Positions 41,932 to 49,525 of a DNA stretch of 64,000 bases are shown piece by piece. The notes under the pieces were generated by a model. The model was not told the DNA's origin. It ran no database searches and worked only from the letters and a program-made list of their open reading frames with translations. A program made the translations under genes and the position numbers. Position 1 is the stretch's first letter. The number at the start of each line of letters is the position of its first letter. Source of the stretch: Pullulanibacillus camelliae (GTDB lineage Bacteria; Bacillota; Bacilli; Bacillales; Sporolactobacillaceae). Location of the stretch: NCBI RefSeq assembly GCF_014642655.1, contig NZ_BMIR01000014.1, positions 1-64,000 on the forward strand. The letters run 5' to 3'.

Positions 41932-42884
41932 TTCACTTCACCTGCTAATAATTTTGTGAATGCCTCTTTGTTGTCAATGACATATTGATCATAAAGTTCT
42001 TTAAGATGATCATCATATACGCGCTTAGCCTGCTCAGCCTTTGCTTCGAGACTGATATATTCTTGTCCGACTTGCATAAAGGGCTCCCTGCCATCTTCTG
42101 TGACAAGGTCTATCTGAGCTGAGACTAAACCAAAGCCTTTCCCAGACATACCACCGAGATAGGGTTGTTTTTGCCACTCAAAGATTGATGAAACAAAAGC
42201 ACCGAGTTCAACCTCTTCGCAAATTATATCCCACCGATGCCAAAGTTTTGCTCCCGCCGCTAAGTATTCTACACCGTAGCGCATTTGGGTTGCAGGACCA
42301 TCCTTTTTAGCTTTAGATTTTTGGGTTTCTCCCTCCAATAGTTCCTTTTCATCCTGACTTATTAAAAATTGATCAGATAAATTAACGTTTTTGATATCAT
42401 CTTTTCGAGTAAATTCTAAAACATTCGTCATATGTCTCCAGCTATAATCCGATTTTTGGATATAACTTGGAAGGATACTGTTTGTCTCTCTACAGATAGG
42501 GTAAACAAAGGTTTGTTTAAGCTTACCATCTAGTATTTGATTCCCTACTCCACCACCGAAAATGGAAACGAAGGGCAATGCCTGGCGGATGGCTTTAGCT
42601 TGGTCTAAATCTAGTGATTGAGCACCACCGATAGACCCACCACTGAACAACAAATGAAAAGCTTTAAGCGGTATCTGAATGGCTAGTTTATCGAGAAGAT
42701 ACCGTGCACCGCAGTCTCTTAACATCCCTCTCAATGCATTCCCTGTGTAGACAAAGACTTCTTCAGGTTTGCCATCATTAACCACTGTTGTCGTATTCAA
42801 AAAGCTTTGAGTGGACTCACTTTCCCCTATATGCGATAAAGGCTGTAGCAATGTATAGATAGTTTCCAAACGATAATGTTTCAT
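41928..42884 (-). CDS. csf2: Csf2 (Cas7-like) type IV CRISPR backbone protein
   Basis: 318 residues. N-terminal LLQPLSHIGESE, then VFVYTGNALRGMLRDCGARYLLD, which is the Csf2/Cas7 core with an RNA-binding RAMP fold, and LPFVSIFGGGVGNQILDGKL. Several copies should line the guide RNA in the complex. It overlaps its neighbours by ATGA on each side, the strongest sign of one operon. Confidence 0.85.
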   Translation of the reverse strand: MKHYRLETIYTLLQPLSHIGESESTQSFLNTTTVVNDGKPEEVFVYTGNALRGMLRDCGARYLLDKLAIQIPLKAFHLLFSGGSIGGAQSLDLDQAKAIRQALPFVSIFGGGVGNQILDGKLKQTFVYPICRETNSILPSYIQKSDYSWRHMTNVLEFTRKDDIKNVNLSDQFLISQDEKELLEGETQKSKAKKDGPATQMRYGVEYLAAGAKLWHRWDIICEEVELGAFVSSIFEWQKQPYLGGMSGKGFGLVSAQIDLVTEDGREPFMQVGQEYISLEAKAEQAKRVYDDHLKELYDQYVIDNKEAFTKLLAGEVK

Positions 42885-43354
42885 TCCACGATCTCTCCCT
42901 CGATAATAGATTCTAAATTTTGTTCAATAGGTTTCTCATCTTCAAGGCGCGCTCTTACCAACATGACCGCCCGCGCTGTTTCTTTATATAACTGATACAA
43001 AATCGCTTCATCTTGACCGCCTTCTATGACCTCCGTCAAAAACTGACGCTTCTTTTCTTGTTCGCCTGGCACAATAATGTTCCCATTAGCATCCTGGAAA
43101 CCGGTGATCGTTTGCTCACCTGCTTCGCACCATTTGGGGTTAATGGTTTCACACGCCATTTTTCGCTTGAACGCTTCTAAAAAAGTTCCAATTGTAGTTG
43201 CTCGCTTTGCTGCGACTTTGGTGAATCGTTCGATTTGTCCCCACATGTCGACGCCACTCGGTCCTCTTTTTTTATTCCTGCTTCGATAGACGGCGTAGAT
43301 GAGTAATGCGGCTGCACCTGCCTCTTGATTTTGAGTTCTGAATCCATAAAACAT
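42881..43354 (-). CDS. Cas11-like small subunit of the type IV-B complex
   Basis: 157 residues from the ATG at 43354, which has GGGAGG nine bases before it. Helical, with EAGAAALLIYAVYRSRNKK at the start and QIERFTKVAAKRATTIGTFLEAFKRKM. Size and place between csf1 and csf2 fit the small subunit of subtype IV-B. The first 59 codons overlap the end of csf1 in another frame. Confidence 0.65.
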   Translation of the reverse strand: MFYGFRTQNQEAGAAALLIYAVYRSRNKKRGPSGVDMWGQIERFTKVAAKRATTIGTFLEAFKRKMACETINPKWCEAGEQTITGFQDANGNIIVPGEQEKKRQFLTEVIEGGQDEAILYQLYKETARAVMLVRARLEDEKPIEQNLESIIEGEIVE

Positions 43355-44091
43355 GCAATTTCCTCCCATTCTTCTAATTTTTGGGCCACAAACATCACAA
43401 CATCCAATAATCCAGTACCCCGATATGGCTTGATTCTGTTTTCAAAGGCTTCCCATTCCTCGATTCCAAAATCCAAAATGCGTTTTTGGCTATATTGACC
43501 CGTCAAAATTTCCGTTTTTGTAAATCCATATAGAAAATGTTCTATAAGATTTAATAGATTGGTAAACTTAACCCGATCGACTGTTACTGGCGTTTCTTCA
43601 TACTGCACTGAAAAGATGTCTCGGCTATAATTAACTATTGCTTTCATGATGAGATGCTTCTTTTGACTCACCGCACACATGGCTAAAAAGGGGGGCTCTG
43701 GTGGATCTAATAGCCATTCGCGTAGTTCCTTGCGATTCGTGATGTACAATTTATCTGCCGCGATAAGTGAGAACATTCGTACGCCTATTCGTGCCTTTTT
43801 ATTTGTCAGGACCGAGAATGCACAGGCGGAACATATATGAGTGCCTTGTGGATTATTAGCCTGATTCCAGTCGGTAAATACTGAGGAAAAAGCTTTTTTT
43901 ATCTTTATCCCTTGAGTCATTGGGTCGCCACATAAAAAGCAATTTCCGTTAGTTTCCTCCATATCATTGGTTTTCATAGGATCCTGAAATTCAATTTCTC
44001 TCACCAACTCATTGCCTTTTGCGTCTTTCGTATTATGGATGATTTTAGGTGTATTTTTCCATGCTTTATAGAGTAAATGTGATGGATACAA
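43177..44091 (-). CDS. csf1: Csf1 (type IV large-subunit) zinc-binding protein
   Basis: 304 residues from a TTG at 44091 with GAGGTAGGTG before it. It has the Csf1 pattern: PSHLLYKAW start, CFLCGDPMTQGIKIKKAFSS, FTDWNQANNP and CSACAF, giving two CxxC zinc pairs. Csf1 is the signature (Cas8-like) protein of type IV systems. The last 60 residues overlap the Cas11-like gene and look low in complexity, so the natural end may have been lengthened. Confidence 0.85.
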   Translation of the reverse strand: MYPSHLLYKAWKNTPKIIHNTKDAKGNELVREIEFQDPMKTNDMEETNGNCFLCGDPMTQGIKIKKAFSSVFTDWNQANNPQGTHICSACAFSVLTNKKARIGVRMFSLIAADKLYITNRKELREWLLDPPEPPFLAMCAVSQKKHLIMKAIVNYSRDIFSVQYEETPVTVDRVKFTNLLNLIEHFLYGFTKTEILTGQYSQKRILDFGIEEWEAFENRIKPYRGTGLLDVVMFVAQKLEEWEEIACFMDSELKIKRQVQPHYSSTPSIEAGIKKEDRVASTCGDKSNDSPKSQQSEQLQLELF

Positions 44092-44099
44092 GCTATCAC

Positions 44100-44519
44100 C
44101 TACCTCATTTTTAATATCTGTATACTGCGATGTTTATGATCCCAGTCAATATAACCGTGTTTTTTTAGTTGTGTCAGATGATAATGGACGTTACTGATAC
44201 CAAGACCATTTGATATCTCAATCAACAGAGGGGATTGATGATATTTCTTCTGATAACGACGAATAAATTGTAAGACGCGTAATCGCCTTGGCGTAAGTTC
44301 ACTTTTCCAGCTTTTAGGTATTGAAAAACGATCTAAAATATGGTTTGCTCTGCGACGCCCAACCCCAATCCTTTTTGCCATTTCCTCGATACCCACCCCT
44401 TGGTCAATGTACATGACTTGGATATCCCTTTTGGAAAATATACATCGACCTATAGCTATCTCATCATTAGGATGTGGCTCTCTTTTGCGATCAACAAAAC
44501 GATTAAGCCTCTGTGCCAT
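44100..44519 (-). CDS. LexA-type winged-helix protein at the head of the csf operon
   Basis: 139 residues with two DNA-binding regions: an N-terminal helix-turn-helix (VGIEEMAKRIGVGRRRANHIL) and a C-terminal LexA-like winged helix (LTPRRLRVLQFIRRYQKKY...LGISNVHYHLTQLKKHGYI). It lacks a peptidase domain. It ends eight bases before csf1, so it is in the same operon and may control it. Confidence 0.65.
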   Translation of the reverse strand: MAQRLNRFVDRKREPHPNDEIAIGRCIFSKRDIQVMYIDQGVGIEEMAKRIGVGRRRANHILDRFSIPKSWKSELTPRRLRVLQFIRRYQKKYHQSPLLIEISNGLGISNVHYHLTQLKKHGYIDWDHKHRSIQILKMR

Positions 44520-44523
44520 TGCA

Positions 44524-44697
44524 TCACAACTTCCTTTTGATCGTGGTTTCTATACGATCTACTTGGCCGCCCATTGTAATTATTACAACCGTCTCTCCAT
44601 ACTCTGGGAGCTCATGTTTAATCAAGCGACCGTCTTTAACCACGTATAATTTTTTGGAATCCATCAAATCAATCGTCGCTTTCATTTGCTCTTCCAT
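44524..44697 (-). CDS. XtrA/YqaO-like small protein
   Basis: 57 residues. A beta-rich pattern with LYVVKDGRLIKHELPEYGETVVIITMGGQVDRI resembles PBSX XtrA and skin-element YqaO, which have P-x-x-G-E-x-x-I-x-x-x-x-G-K-V-x-R-I. GGGGGCTGGGCG precedes the ATG. It is the first gene of the leftward run containing csf. Confidence 0.55.
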   Translation of the reverse strand: MEEQMKATIDLMDSKKLYVVKDGRLIKHELPEYGETVVIITMGGQVDRIETTIKRKL

Positions 44698-44759
44698 CGC
44701 CCAGCCCCCTTATGTGTTTTATAATTGGTTTGCAATATCAATTTGGAGCCTTTGTATTG

Positions 44760-44790
44760 GAGCCTAGTGGGAGCTAGGCTCTTTTGTTTT
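44760..44790 (+). terminator. Rightward-facing terminator before the csf run
   Basis: GAGCCTAG and CTAGGCTC form a perfect eight-pair stem around TGGGAG, followed by TTTTGTTTT, on the plus strand. All nearby genes run the other way; on the minus strand no T run follows. It suggests a rightward transcript, perhaps an antisense RNA, ending here. Confidence 0.6.
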
Positions 44791-45064
44791 ATAGTAATGA
44801 ACCATCCATTATTAAAATTTCTGTCTCATTACTCTCTAAAATTTCAATGACCTCATCAAAATCCATTAAATTTCCTTTCTCATCCCTCGATTGCGCAAAT
44901 CTAGCAGAAGCATAATAATCAGGGACCAATTTACAATCCTCTAACAAGATTTCAAATTCACTTTCATCACCAGCAACGACCTCAATATACTTTTTAACTG
45001 CTTCTTCACCACTTCTAGCTTTAATCAATGCATAATATGGTTCCGATATTTCATAAAATTTCAT
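44789..45064 (-). CDS. Hypothetical phage protein
   Basis: 91 residues from the ATG at 45064, which has AAAGGAGGATGAAGTG before it. Acidic (EDCKLVPDYYASARFAQSRDEKGNLMDFDEVIEIL). Not recognised. The frame is open upstream but overlaps the small gene at 45,079-45,243. Confidence 0.6.
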   Translation of the reverse strand: MKFYEISEPYYALIKARSGEEAVKKYIEVVAGDESEFEILLEDCKLVPDYYASARFAQSRDEKGNLMDFDEVIEILESNETEILIMDGSLL

Positions 45065-45078
45065 CACTTCATCCTCCT

Positions 45079-45243
45079 TTAGAATATCCATCTGATAATT
45101 GGTGGTAATATCAAGAACAGAATCATGCATGAATAGACAATTTTCTGGTGCCTTAACATAGAATTCCAAATATGCTCTTCATACCAAGCTGAAAGTCTTT
45201 CAAACTGCTTGGCTAACCTATCCGCTATTTTCGAGATGAACAT
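45079..45243 (-). CDS. Hypothetical small membrane protein
   Basis: 54 residues, with a basic amphipathic start (MFISKIADRLAKQFERLSAWY) and a hydrophobic end (YSCMILFLILPPIIRWIF), which suggests a single membrane helix. GGGGATGAAGTGAT precedes the ATG. Its stop is just before the ribosome site of the next gene. Confidence 0.5.
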   Translation of the reverse strand: MFISKIADRLAKQFERLSAWYEEHIWNSMLRHQKIVYSCMILFLILPPIIRWIF

Positions 45244-45244
45244 A

Positions 45245-45337
45245 TCACTTCATCCCCTTTTTAGCTTCACGTGCTTCCTCACGAATGACTTTCCGCTGCC
45301 ACTCGACACTGCCGATCACCGGTTCCTTTTTACTCAC
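45245..45337 (-). CDS. Hypothetical 30-residue protein
   Basis: Starts with GTG at 45337 after GGGAGGTGTGCTC. Polar and basic (SVEWQRKVIREEAREAKKGMK). Its end abuts the next gene, so it fits a polycistronic run. Too short for a family match. Confidence 0.4.
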   Translation of the reverse strand: MSKKEPVIGSVEWQRKVIREEAREAKKGMK

Positions 45338-45400
45338 TGAGCACACCTCCCAAGCGTTATTGCCAAGCCAAAGAAAAATGCCATTCTCCACATCATTAAC

Positions 45401-45958
45401 TCAAGATGTAACCTTGCCCTCTCGTTCACAACCAACCACACCTTTCGATATGAGATCATCAACTACTGTGAGATAATCTAAGGGTGCTCCGTTTCCTGTT
45501 TTAACTAATTGTGCATAGACTTCAATATCATCTAATGGTATCGACTTCCTACCGCCGTTCTGTGCGTCTCTGATGTATTTCTGAAGCATCTGGTTAGGAA
45601 TAAGATAAACGCTGTTTGTCACCCTCATTTCGAGTAGTACAAAGCATATAGCTCCTTGGTATTCAGCACTGTTTAAGAACTGAACTTGTCCACTTGTAAT
45701 CATGTCTAAGGGGAACCGCTTCTCTTTTGTTGTCTTAGCTTCGAACTGGATTGAATAACCTTTGTATACTCCGTCATAGTCCACTGTGCTCTTTGAATCG
45801 AATACGCATATATTTTGTCCTATCCTTGTTTTGCTGATGATTTTCATAGGTGTGGGCCGCTTGTTAATTACAGCTCGTTTCTGATTGCTATAGATCTTGT
45901 TGGTGTAGTTCACTAGATTTTCAAATGTCATACCACGCTTTCCGTAGGAGGCCATCAA
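45401..45958 (-). CDS. Holliday junction resolvase RecU-like
   Basis: 185 residues with the RecU fold: GKRGMTFENLVNYTNKIY, the motif DSKSTVDYDGVYKG with catalytic Asp, and FEAKTTKEKRFPLDMI with the Glu-x-Lys pair. It cuts Holliday junctions during phage recombination. Its start overlaps the dUTPase stop by four bases. Confidence 0.88.
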   Translation of the reverse strand: MMASYGKRGMTFENLVNYTNKIYSNQKRAVINKRPTPMKIISKTRIGQNICVFDSKSTVDYDGVYKGYSIQFEAKTTKEKRFPLDMITSGQVQFLNSAEYQGAICFVLLEMRVTNSVYLIPNQMLQKYIRDAQNGGRKSIPLDDIEVYAQLVKTGNGAPLDYLTVVDDLISKGVVGCEREGKVTS

Positions 45959-46509
45959 TAACCACTCTCCTGACGTTGGTGATTCAGCTTGTTTTTCTGC
46001 ATATAGGCTTCTTCAACTTGGTCCCATGTGAATCCAAACATTCCGCCAAGTCCTAAAAGCCAAGACATTAATTTTTCGTAAAACGAACAATCCTCAGCAA
46101 TAAAAGTTAATTCTGATATAAAGTGATATAACATCTTAAATTGTTCTCTTATATCTCTTTCAGTTCTAATAGGGAAATTCTTTTCAATATCTGTATCCAT
46201 TTCGTTTCCAATACTCAATCCAAAGTGAAGGCAATCCGCGTACTCTTCAAGGAGTGGGTTAGTTAATTTTTGTCTTGGACCATGTTCATTTTCTCCGTTC
46301 ACAAAGTAAATTTCTGTATGATTAATTCTAGGCTCCCGATCCTTTCTCCAAAACTTAAACCCGCGCCATTCATTCGCACACTCCCCTAATTCCGTCTGAA
46401 GAGCGAGTATCTTATCCGCAAGCCTATCCTCACCCTCTTGTCTCGGGTGCTCCTGTTCTATGTGATCATCAAGTCCTCTCTGTATCTCGTACAACTCTGC
46501 TAGATTCAT
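45955..46509 (-). CDS. Dimeric dUTPase (MazG-like, dUTPase_2)
   Basis: 184 residues, all helical, with ALQTELGECANEWRGFKFW (metal-binding ExxE) and LEEYADCLHFGLSIG (ExxxD), the pattern of the all-alpha dUTPase_2 family. It removes dUTP during phage DNA replication. Confidence 0.88.
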   Translation of the reverse strand: MNLAELYEIQRGLDDHIEQEHPRQEGEDRLADKILALQTELGECANEWRGFKFWRKDREPRINHTEIYFVNGENEHGPRQKLTNPLLEEYADCLHFGLSIGNEMDTDIEKNFPIRTERDIREQFKMLYHFISELTFIAEDCSFYEKLMSWLLGLGGMFGFTWDQVEEAYMQKNKLNHQRQESGY

Positions 46510-46667
46510 CTTTTTTCTCCCTTTGGTCTTTGATCTTTATGAGCAAGAACATAAGTTTCACCGCTCATTTGTATGACTGTTGGCAAACCGTTTCTTGGGC
46601 CACCTTGCTTAACCTTGCTAACTGTAACAACAGGACGGTATCTGTCCCCTTTTTGACGGGTTTTCAT
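46506..46667 (-). CDS. Hypothetical small basic phage protein
   Basis: 53 residues (MKTRQKGDRYRPVVTVSKVKQ...TVIQMSGETYVLAHK), beta-rich and basic. Overlaps the dUTPase start by four bases (ATGA). Not recognised. Confidence 0.55.
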   Translation of the reverse strand: MKTRQKGDRYRPVVTVSKVKQGGPRNGLPTVIQMSGETYVLAHKDQRPKGEKR

Positions 46668-46677
46668 GCGTCATCAC

Positions 46678-46857
46678 CTACTTCCTCATGGCATCAAATG
46701 CCCGTTTCCGCAGGTGCGCCGGCAGCCCGTCTACCATGATGACCTCCACCGTCCTAAATTTTTGGCCACATTCCGAACACCGTTGATTCCGCAACACTTT
46801 ATATCCCTCAGTCTCTTTGTTAATGGACATCTTTTTATGGCAGACAGGACATATCAT
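46678..46857 (-). CDS. Small zinc-ribbon phage protein
   Basis: 59 residues with CPVC and CSEC pairs, 21 residues apart, a zinc ribbon like the N-terminal part of NrdR, followed by a helical end. It may bind DNA. Its start overlaps the stop of the coiled-coil gene upstream. Confidence 0.6.
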   Translation of the reverse strand: MICPVCHKKMSINKETEGYKVLRNQRCSECGQKFRTVEVIMVDGLPAHLRKRAFDAMRK

Positions 46858-47285
46858 GTGGCATCACCTTCTAGGGCTTCTTCTAGTATTGTGATTGTTT
46901 CCTTATTGTTCCAAATACACTTATCTAATGCTTTTTGAATTGCCTGCCGCAGTCGGAAGTTTTCATTTGCAAAGTCCTGAGAAATTTTATTGTAACGACT
47001 AGAATTCCTACTTATTTTTTCATTTTCTCGATCAAGTGACTTAGATTTGTTTTTATAAAAAACAAGATCATTGGAGAGATGTTCATTTTTGTATTTCAAC
47101 GACTCAATCAATTGCCGTTGCTCTTCAACCGTTTGTATGAGCCAGTCAGTATGTTCTTCATAGAACAAGGTATTTAAGATATCTGTCACCATATCTTGAT
47201 CTGCACATGCGCTCGATGATTCAAATCTGCTATAAGCTTCATTTGCTCTATCATGTATTTCCTTGATTTCCTCCAACCTATCCAT
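46854..47285 (-). CDS. Hypothetical coiled-coil phage protein
   Basis: 143 residues, almost all helical and charged (EEQRQLIESLKYKNEHLSNDLVFYKNKSKSLD). No motif recognised. It sits in the early operon between Dam and the zinc-ribbon gene. Confidence 0.6.
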   Translation of the reverse strand: MDRLEEIKEIHDRANEAYSRFESSSACADQDMVTDILNTLFYEEHTDWLIQTVEEQRQLIESLKYKNEHLSNDLVFYKNKSKSLDRENEKISRNSSRYNKISQDFANENFRLRQAIQKALDKCIWNNKETITILEEALEGDAT

Positions 47286-47289
47286 TCAC

Positions 47290-48099
47290 TCACCCCTCCA
47301 CTAAGTCAAAGAGACTTAATTGACTCATTTGTTCTGCAGCTATCGGATTTATCCAAAGACATTCCTTTTTCTTTGCTCCTGCCTCTGCTGACACTATTCG
47401 TTCTTCAACGTGCCAGCTGCTCAAATATTTTTGATAAAGTGGATTATCATATCCCGATAAAAGCACAGGCCCTTCATGATCCATTAAGACCTCAATTAAA
47501 TCCATATGGCCATGTTCATCCATTTCAAAAGCATAATGTCTATTTGTCCGGGTTGATCTTACATAAGGTGGATCAGCATAAATAAGTACGTTCTCTCTGT
47601 TATATCTTTGAATGAGTTGAAGAGCATCTTGATTCTCTATTTGTGCCGATTTTAATCTGTCTGTTACCGAAAGAATGATCTCTGGTAGATCACTCCATTG
47701 TCTTGTTTTATTGGGACTGTTTGCTGATATTGATGCTCTCCAACCAGTAATGTCTGAAGTCTTAGCCCCTATCGCTTGCCAACACCTAATAAGGAACCGC
47801 CGCGCATCTTCCAAAGGATCCGGAGACGTTTCATAACTCCCCCTGTATTCCTCTCTTGATAACGGAGTAAAAGCAACTAACCGCGCTAGATCTATTGGAT
47901 TATCTCGAATCACACGAAAGAGGTTAACAACCCTGCTATCTATGTCATTAATGGTTTCAATTTTGACTGGTTGTTTATTAAAGAACACCGCTCCTGATCC
48001 AAAGTATGGTTCCAGGTATACTTCATGATGTGGCATATGTTCGATAATCCAATTTGCCAATCCCCACTTGCTACCTGGATAATTTAAAATTCGTTTCAC
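47290..48099 (-). CDS. DNA adenine methyltransferase, D12 class
   Basis: 269 residues from a GTG. The motifs are in order: YPGSKWGLANWI, EPYFGSGAVFF (SAM-binding), NDIDSRVVN, and YADPPYV (catalytic DPPY). It modifies adenine N6, probably to protect phage DNA against host restriction. The target sequence cannot be read from the protein. Confidence 0.92.
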   Translation of the reverse strand: MKRILNYPGSKWGLANWIIEHMPHHEVYLEPYFGSGAVFFNKQPVKIETINDIDSRVVNLFRVIRDNPIDLARLVAFTPLSREEYRGSYETSPDPLEDARRFLIRCWQAIGAKTSDITGWRASISANSPNKTRQWSDLPEIILSVTDRLKSAQIENQDALQLIQRYNRENVLIYADPPYVRSTRTNRHYAFEMDEHGHMDLIEVLMDHEGPVLLSGYDNPLYQKYLSSWHVEERIVSAEAGAKKKECLWINPIAAEQMSQLSLFDLVEG

Positions 48100-48139
48100 C
48101 CTCTCACCCCTTCTCCGCTTTCTTTACGGATTGCGAATT

Positions 48140-48310
48140 ATTTACTTACAAATTTCTTTAACGATTTGTTTCGTGTTTAGATAACGAATTAATTAATTGC
48201 TGTTGTTTTTCGATTGTCTCAAGCATTTCCTTCACTGTATGTCTATCAAAGAACCAATCCCAATCTTCTGCTCGTTCTAATTGATTCTTCCACTCTTCTA
48301 GTTTGTCCAT
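48140..48310 (-). CDS. Hypothetical small helical phage protein
   Basis: About 56 residues, helical and charged (MDKLEEWKNQLERAEDWDWF...EMLETIEKQQQLI). GAGAGGAAATT precedes the ATG. It fills the gap between SSB and Dam. The exact C-terminus is less certain than the start. Confidence 0.45.
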
Positions 48311-48328
48311 AATTTCCTCTCCTTTCCC

Positions 48329-48796
48329 TCAGAACGGTAAATCATCATCATTAATCTCAATCGGCTTACCCTCATCTGCGAACGGGTCCTCGTAGCCCTG
48401 ACCGCCCGAATTTGACGCGTTTGATAGGTTGCTAGACTCATTGCCCCTGTTTTGGTTTCCACTCGAATTTGAGCCGTTTTTGGGCTTCACAGGAAAATCG
48501 AAATCTGAAACATTAACCTCGGTAACTTTTACTTTTGTTCCATCGTCCTTTTCCCATGTCCTAGTCTGCAATGTACCGGAAATTCCGAAATGTTCACCTT
48601 TCTTGATGTATTCATCCATGAGTTCGCCTGTCTTTCCCCATGCCACAAAATCAACGAAGTCTGCGTCATAATCACCGTTAGCATTTTTAAATTTCCGTTG
48701 GACTGCTATGGAGCCGTTAGCCACCGCCTTGCCATTTGGTGTATAACGGAGTTCTAAATCGCGCGTTGCCCGTCCAGTTAAATTAACGTTATTCAA
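48329..48796 (-). CDS. ssb: Single-stranded DNA-binding protein
   Basis: 155 residues: OB fold (NNVNLTGRATRDLELRYTPNGKAVAN, FVDFVAWGKTGELMDEYIKKG), a Gly/Asn/Ser-rich linker and the acidic tip DDDLPF that binds replication partners. Phage copy for its own replication. Overlaps the YopX-type gene by four bases. Confidence 0.95.
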   Translation of the reverse strand: MNNVNLTGRATRDLELRYTPNGKAVANGSIAVQRKFKNANGDYDADFVDFVAWGKTGELMDEYIKKGEHFGISGTLQTRTWEKDDGTKVKVTEVNVSDFDFPVKPKNGSNSSGNQNRGNESSNLSNASNSGGQGYEDPFADEGKPIEINDDDLPF

Positions 48797-49215
48797 TTGC
48801 TATCACCCACTAACTCAGGATCCTCGTATATGTTGCCGATGACTTCGCATTTATCAAATCCCGCATAGCATAACCTTACAGGTTTATCATCTAGTGAAAT
48901 CGCATCCCAATACCCTTTTTCGTTAAAAATAACTTGATACTTGCGCTTAAATTTTTGAGTTTTTAGTTTGTGTTCAGCTTCTAAAACGTCCCCTTCATAA
49001 ATCTCCTTGCCGTTCTTGTCTTTAAGGCCTGTGTATTGCATAACTTCAATATCTCCTGGCTGAATCTGAAGGTGTATGTCTTTTTGATCGATAATGTCGT
49101 ATCCTTTTACCGTTGCCCATATACCGCCGTTCATGATTGTTTTTAAATGTAAATGCAAAACCTCATACATTCTTCTTCGGTTTTTAACCCACGCCCTAAA
49201 CTTAATCTCTCTCAT
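48793..49215 (-). CDS. YopX family protein, copy 1
   Basis: 140 residues with the YopX pattern: IKFRAWVKNRRRM start, VMQYTGLKDKNGKEIYEGDVL middle and GNIYEDPEL end. Function unknown; common in Gram-positive phages. A second member is at 53,264-53,689. Confidence 0.85.
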   Translation of the reverse strand: MREIKFRAWVKNRRRMYEVLHLHLKTIMNGGIWATVKGYDIIDQKDIHLQIQPGDIEVMQYTGLKDKNGKEIYEGDVLEAEHKLKTQKFKRKYQVIFNEKGYWDAISLDDKPVRLCYAGFDKCEVIGNIYEDPELVGDSN

Positions 49216-49225
49216 CCTCTACCTC

Positions 49226-49525
49226 CTAATCCTTATAAACAATCGCGTGCATAAAACCTAATCCGTTTTCCCTTTGCTTTATCTTCCCTAGCTCTGCCTG
49301 ATCCATAATGAGTATCACTACTTCGATAAGAGAGCGACCAAAGAAGCGTGCTATCTTGAAGATGTCTGTACCGTTATTCCACATCATTCTGAACTGCTTT
49401 ACTTGGTCCTCATCCCATTGGAAGTCGTAATCCTCAAGGCAGGTATGGATGTTCCGTCTCTCATGTTTCATGTGGAGTTTTTCGATACCTTTTATTGCTC
49501 TATTATCGATATTTAAGTCATTCAC
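49226..49525 (-). CDS. Hypothetical phage protein with helix-turn-helix-like segment
   Basis: 99 residues from a GTG at 49525 which overlaps the DnaC-like stop; AAGGAT precedes it. The middle (MMWNNGTDIFKIARFFGRSLIEVVILIMDQA) looks like a helix-turn-helix. The longer frame up to 49561 lies inside the loader gene. Confidence 0.55.
   Translation of the reverse strand: MNDLNIDNRAIKGIEKLHMKHERRNIHTCLEDYDFQWDEDQVKQFRMMWNNGTDIFKIARFFGRSLIEVVILIMDQAELGKIKQRENGLGFMHAIVYKD

Noticed and set aside
39845-44091. Type III (Csm/Cmr) CRISPR system
   Set aside because: RAMP-like proteins and Cas6 could suggest it, but there is no Cas10 with HD or GGDD motifs. Csf1-like zinc pairs and the CysH-like gene point to type IV instead.
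38800-45400. CRISPR array near the csf genes
   Set aside because: I read both strands around and between these genes for repeated units of 25-40 bp with regular spacers and saw none. The intergenic gaps are too short for an array.
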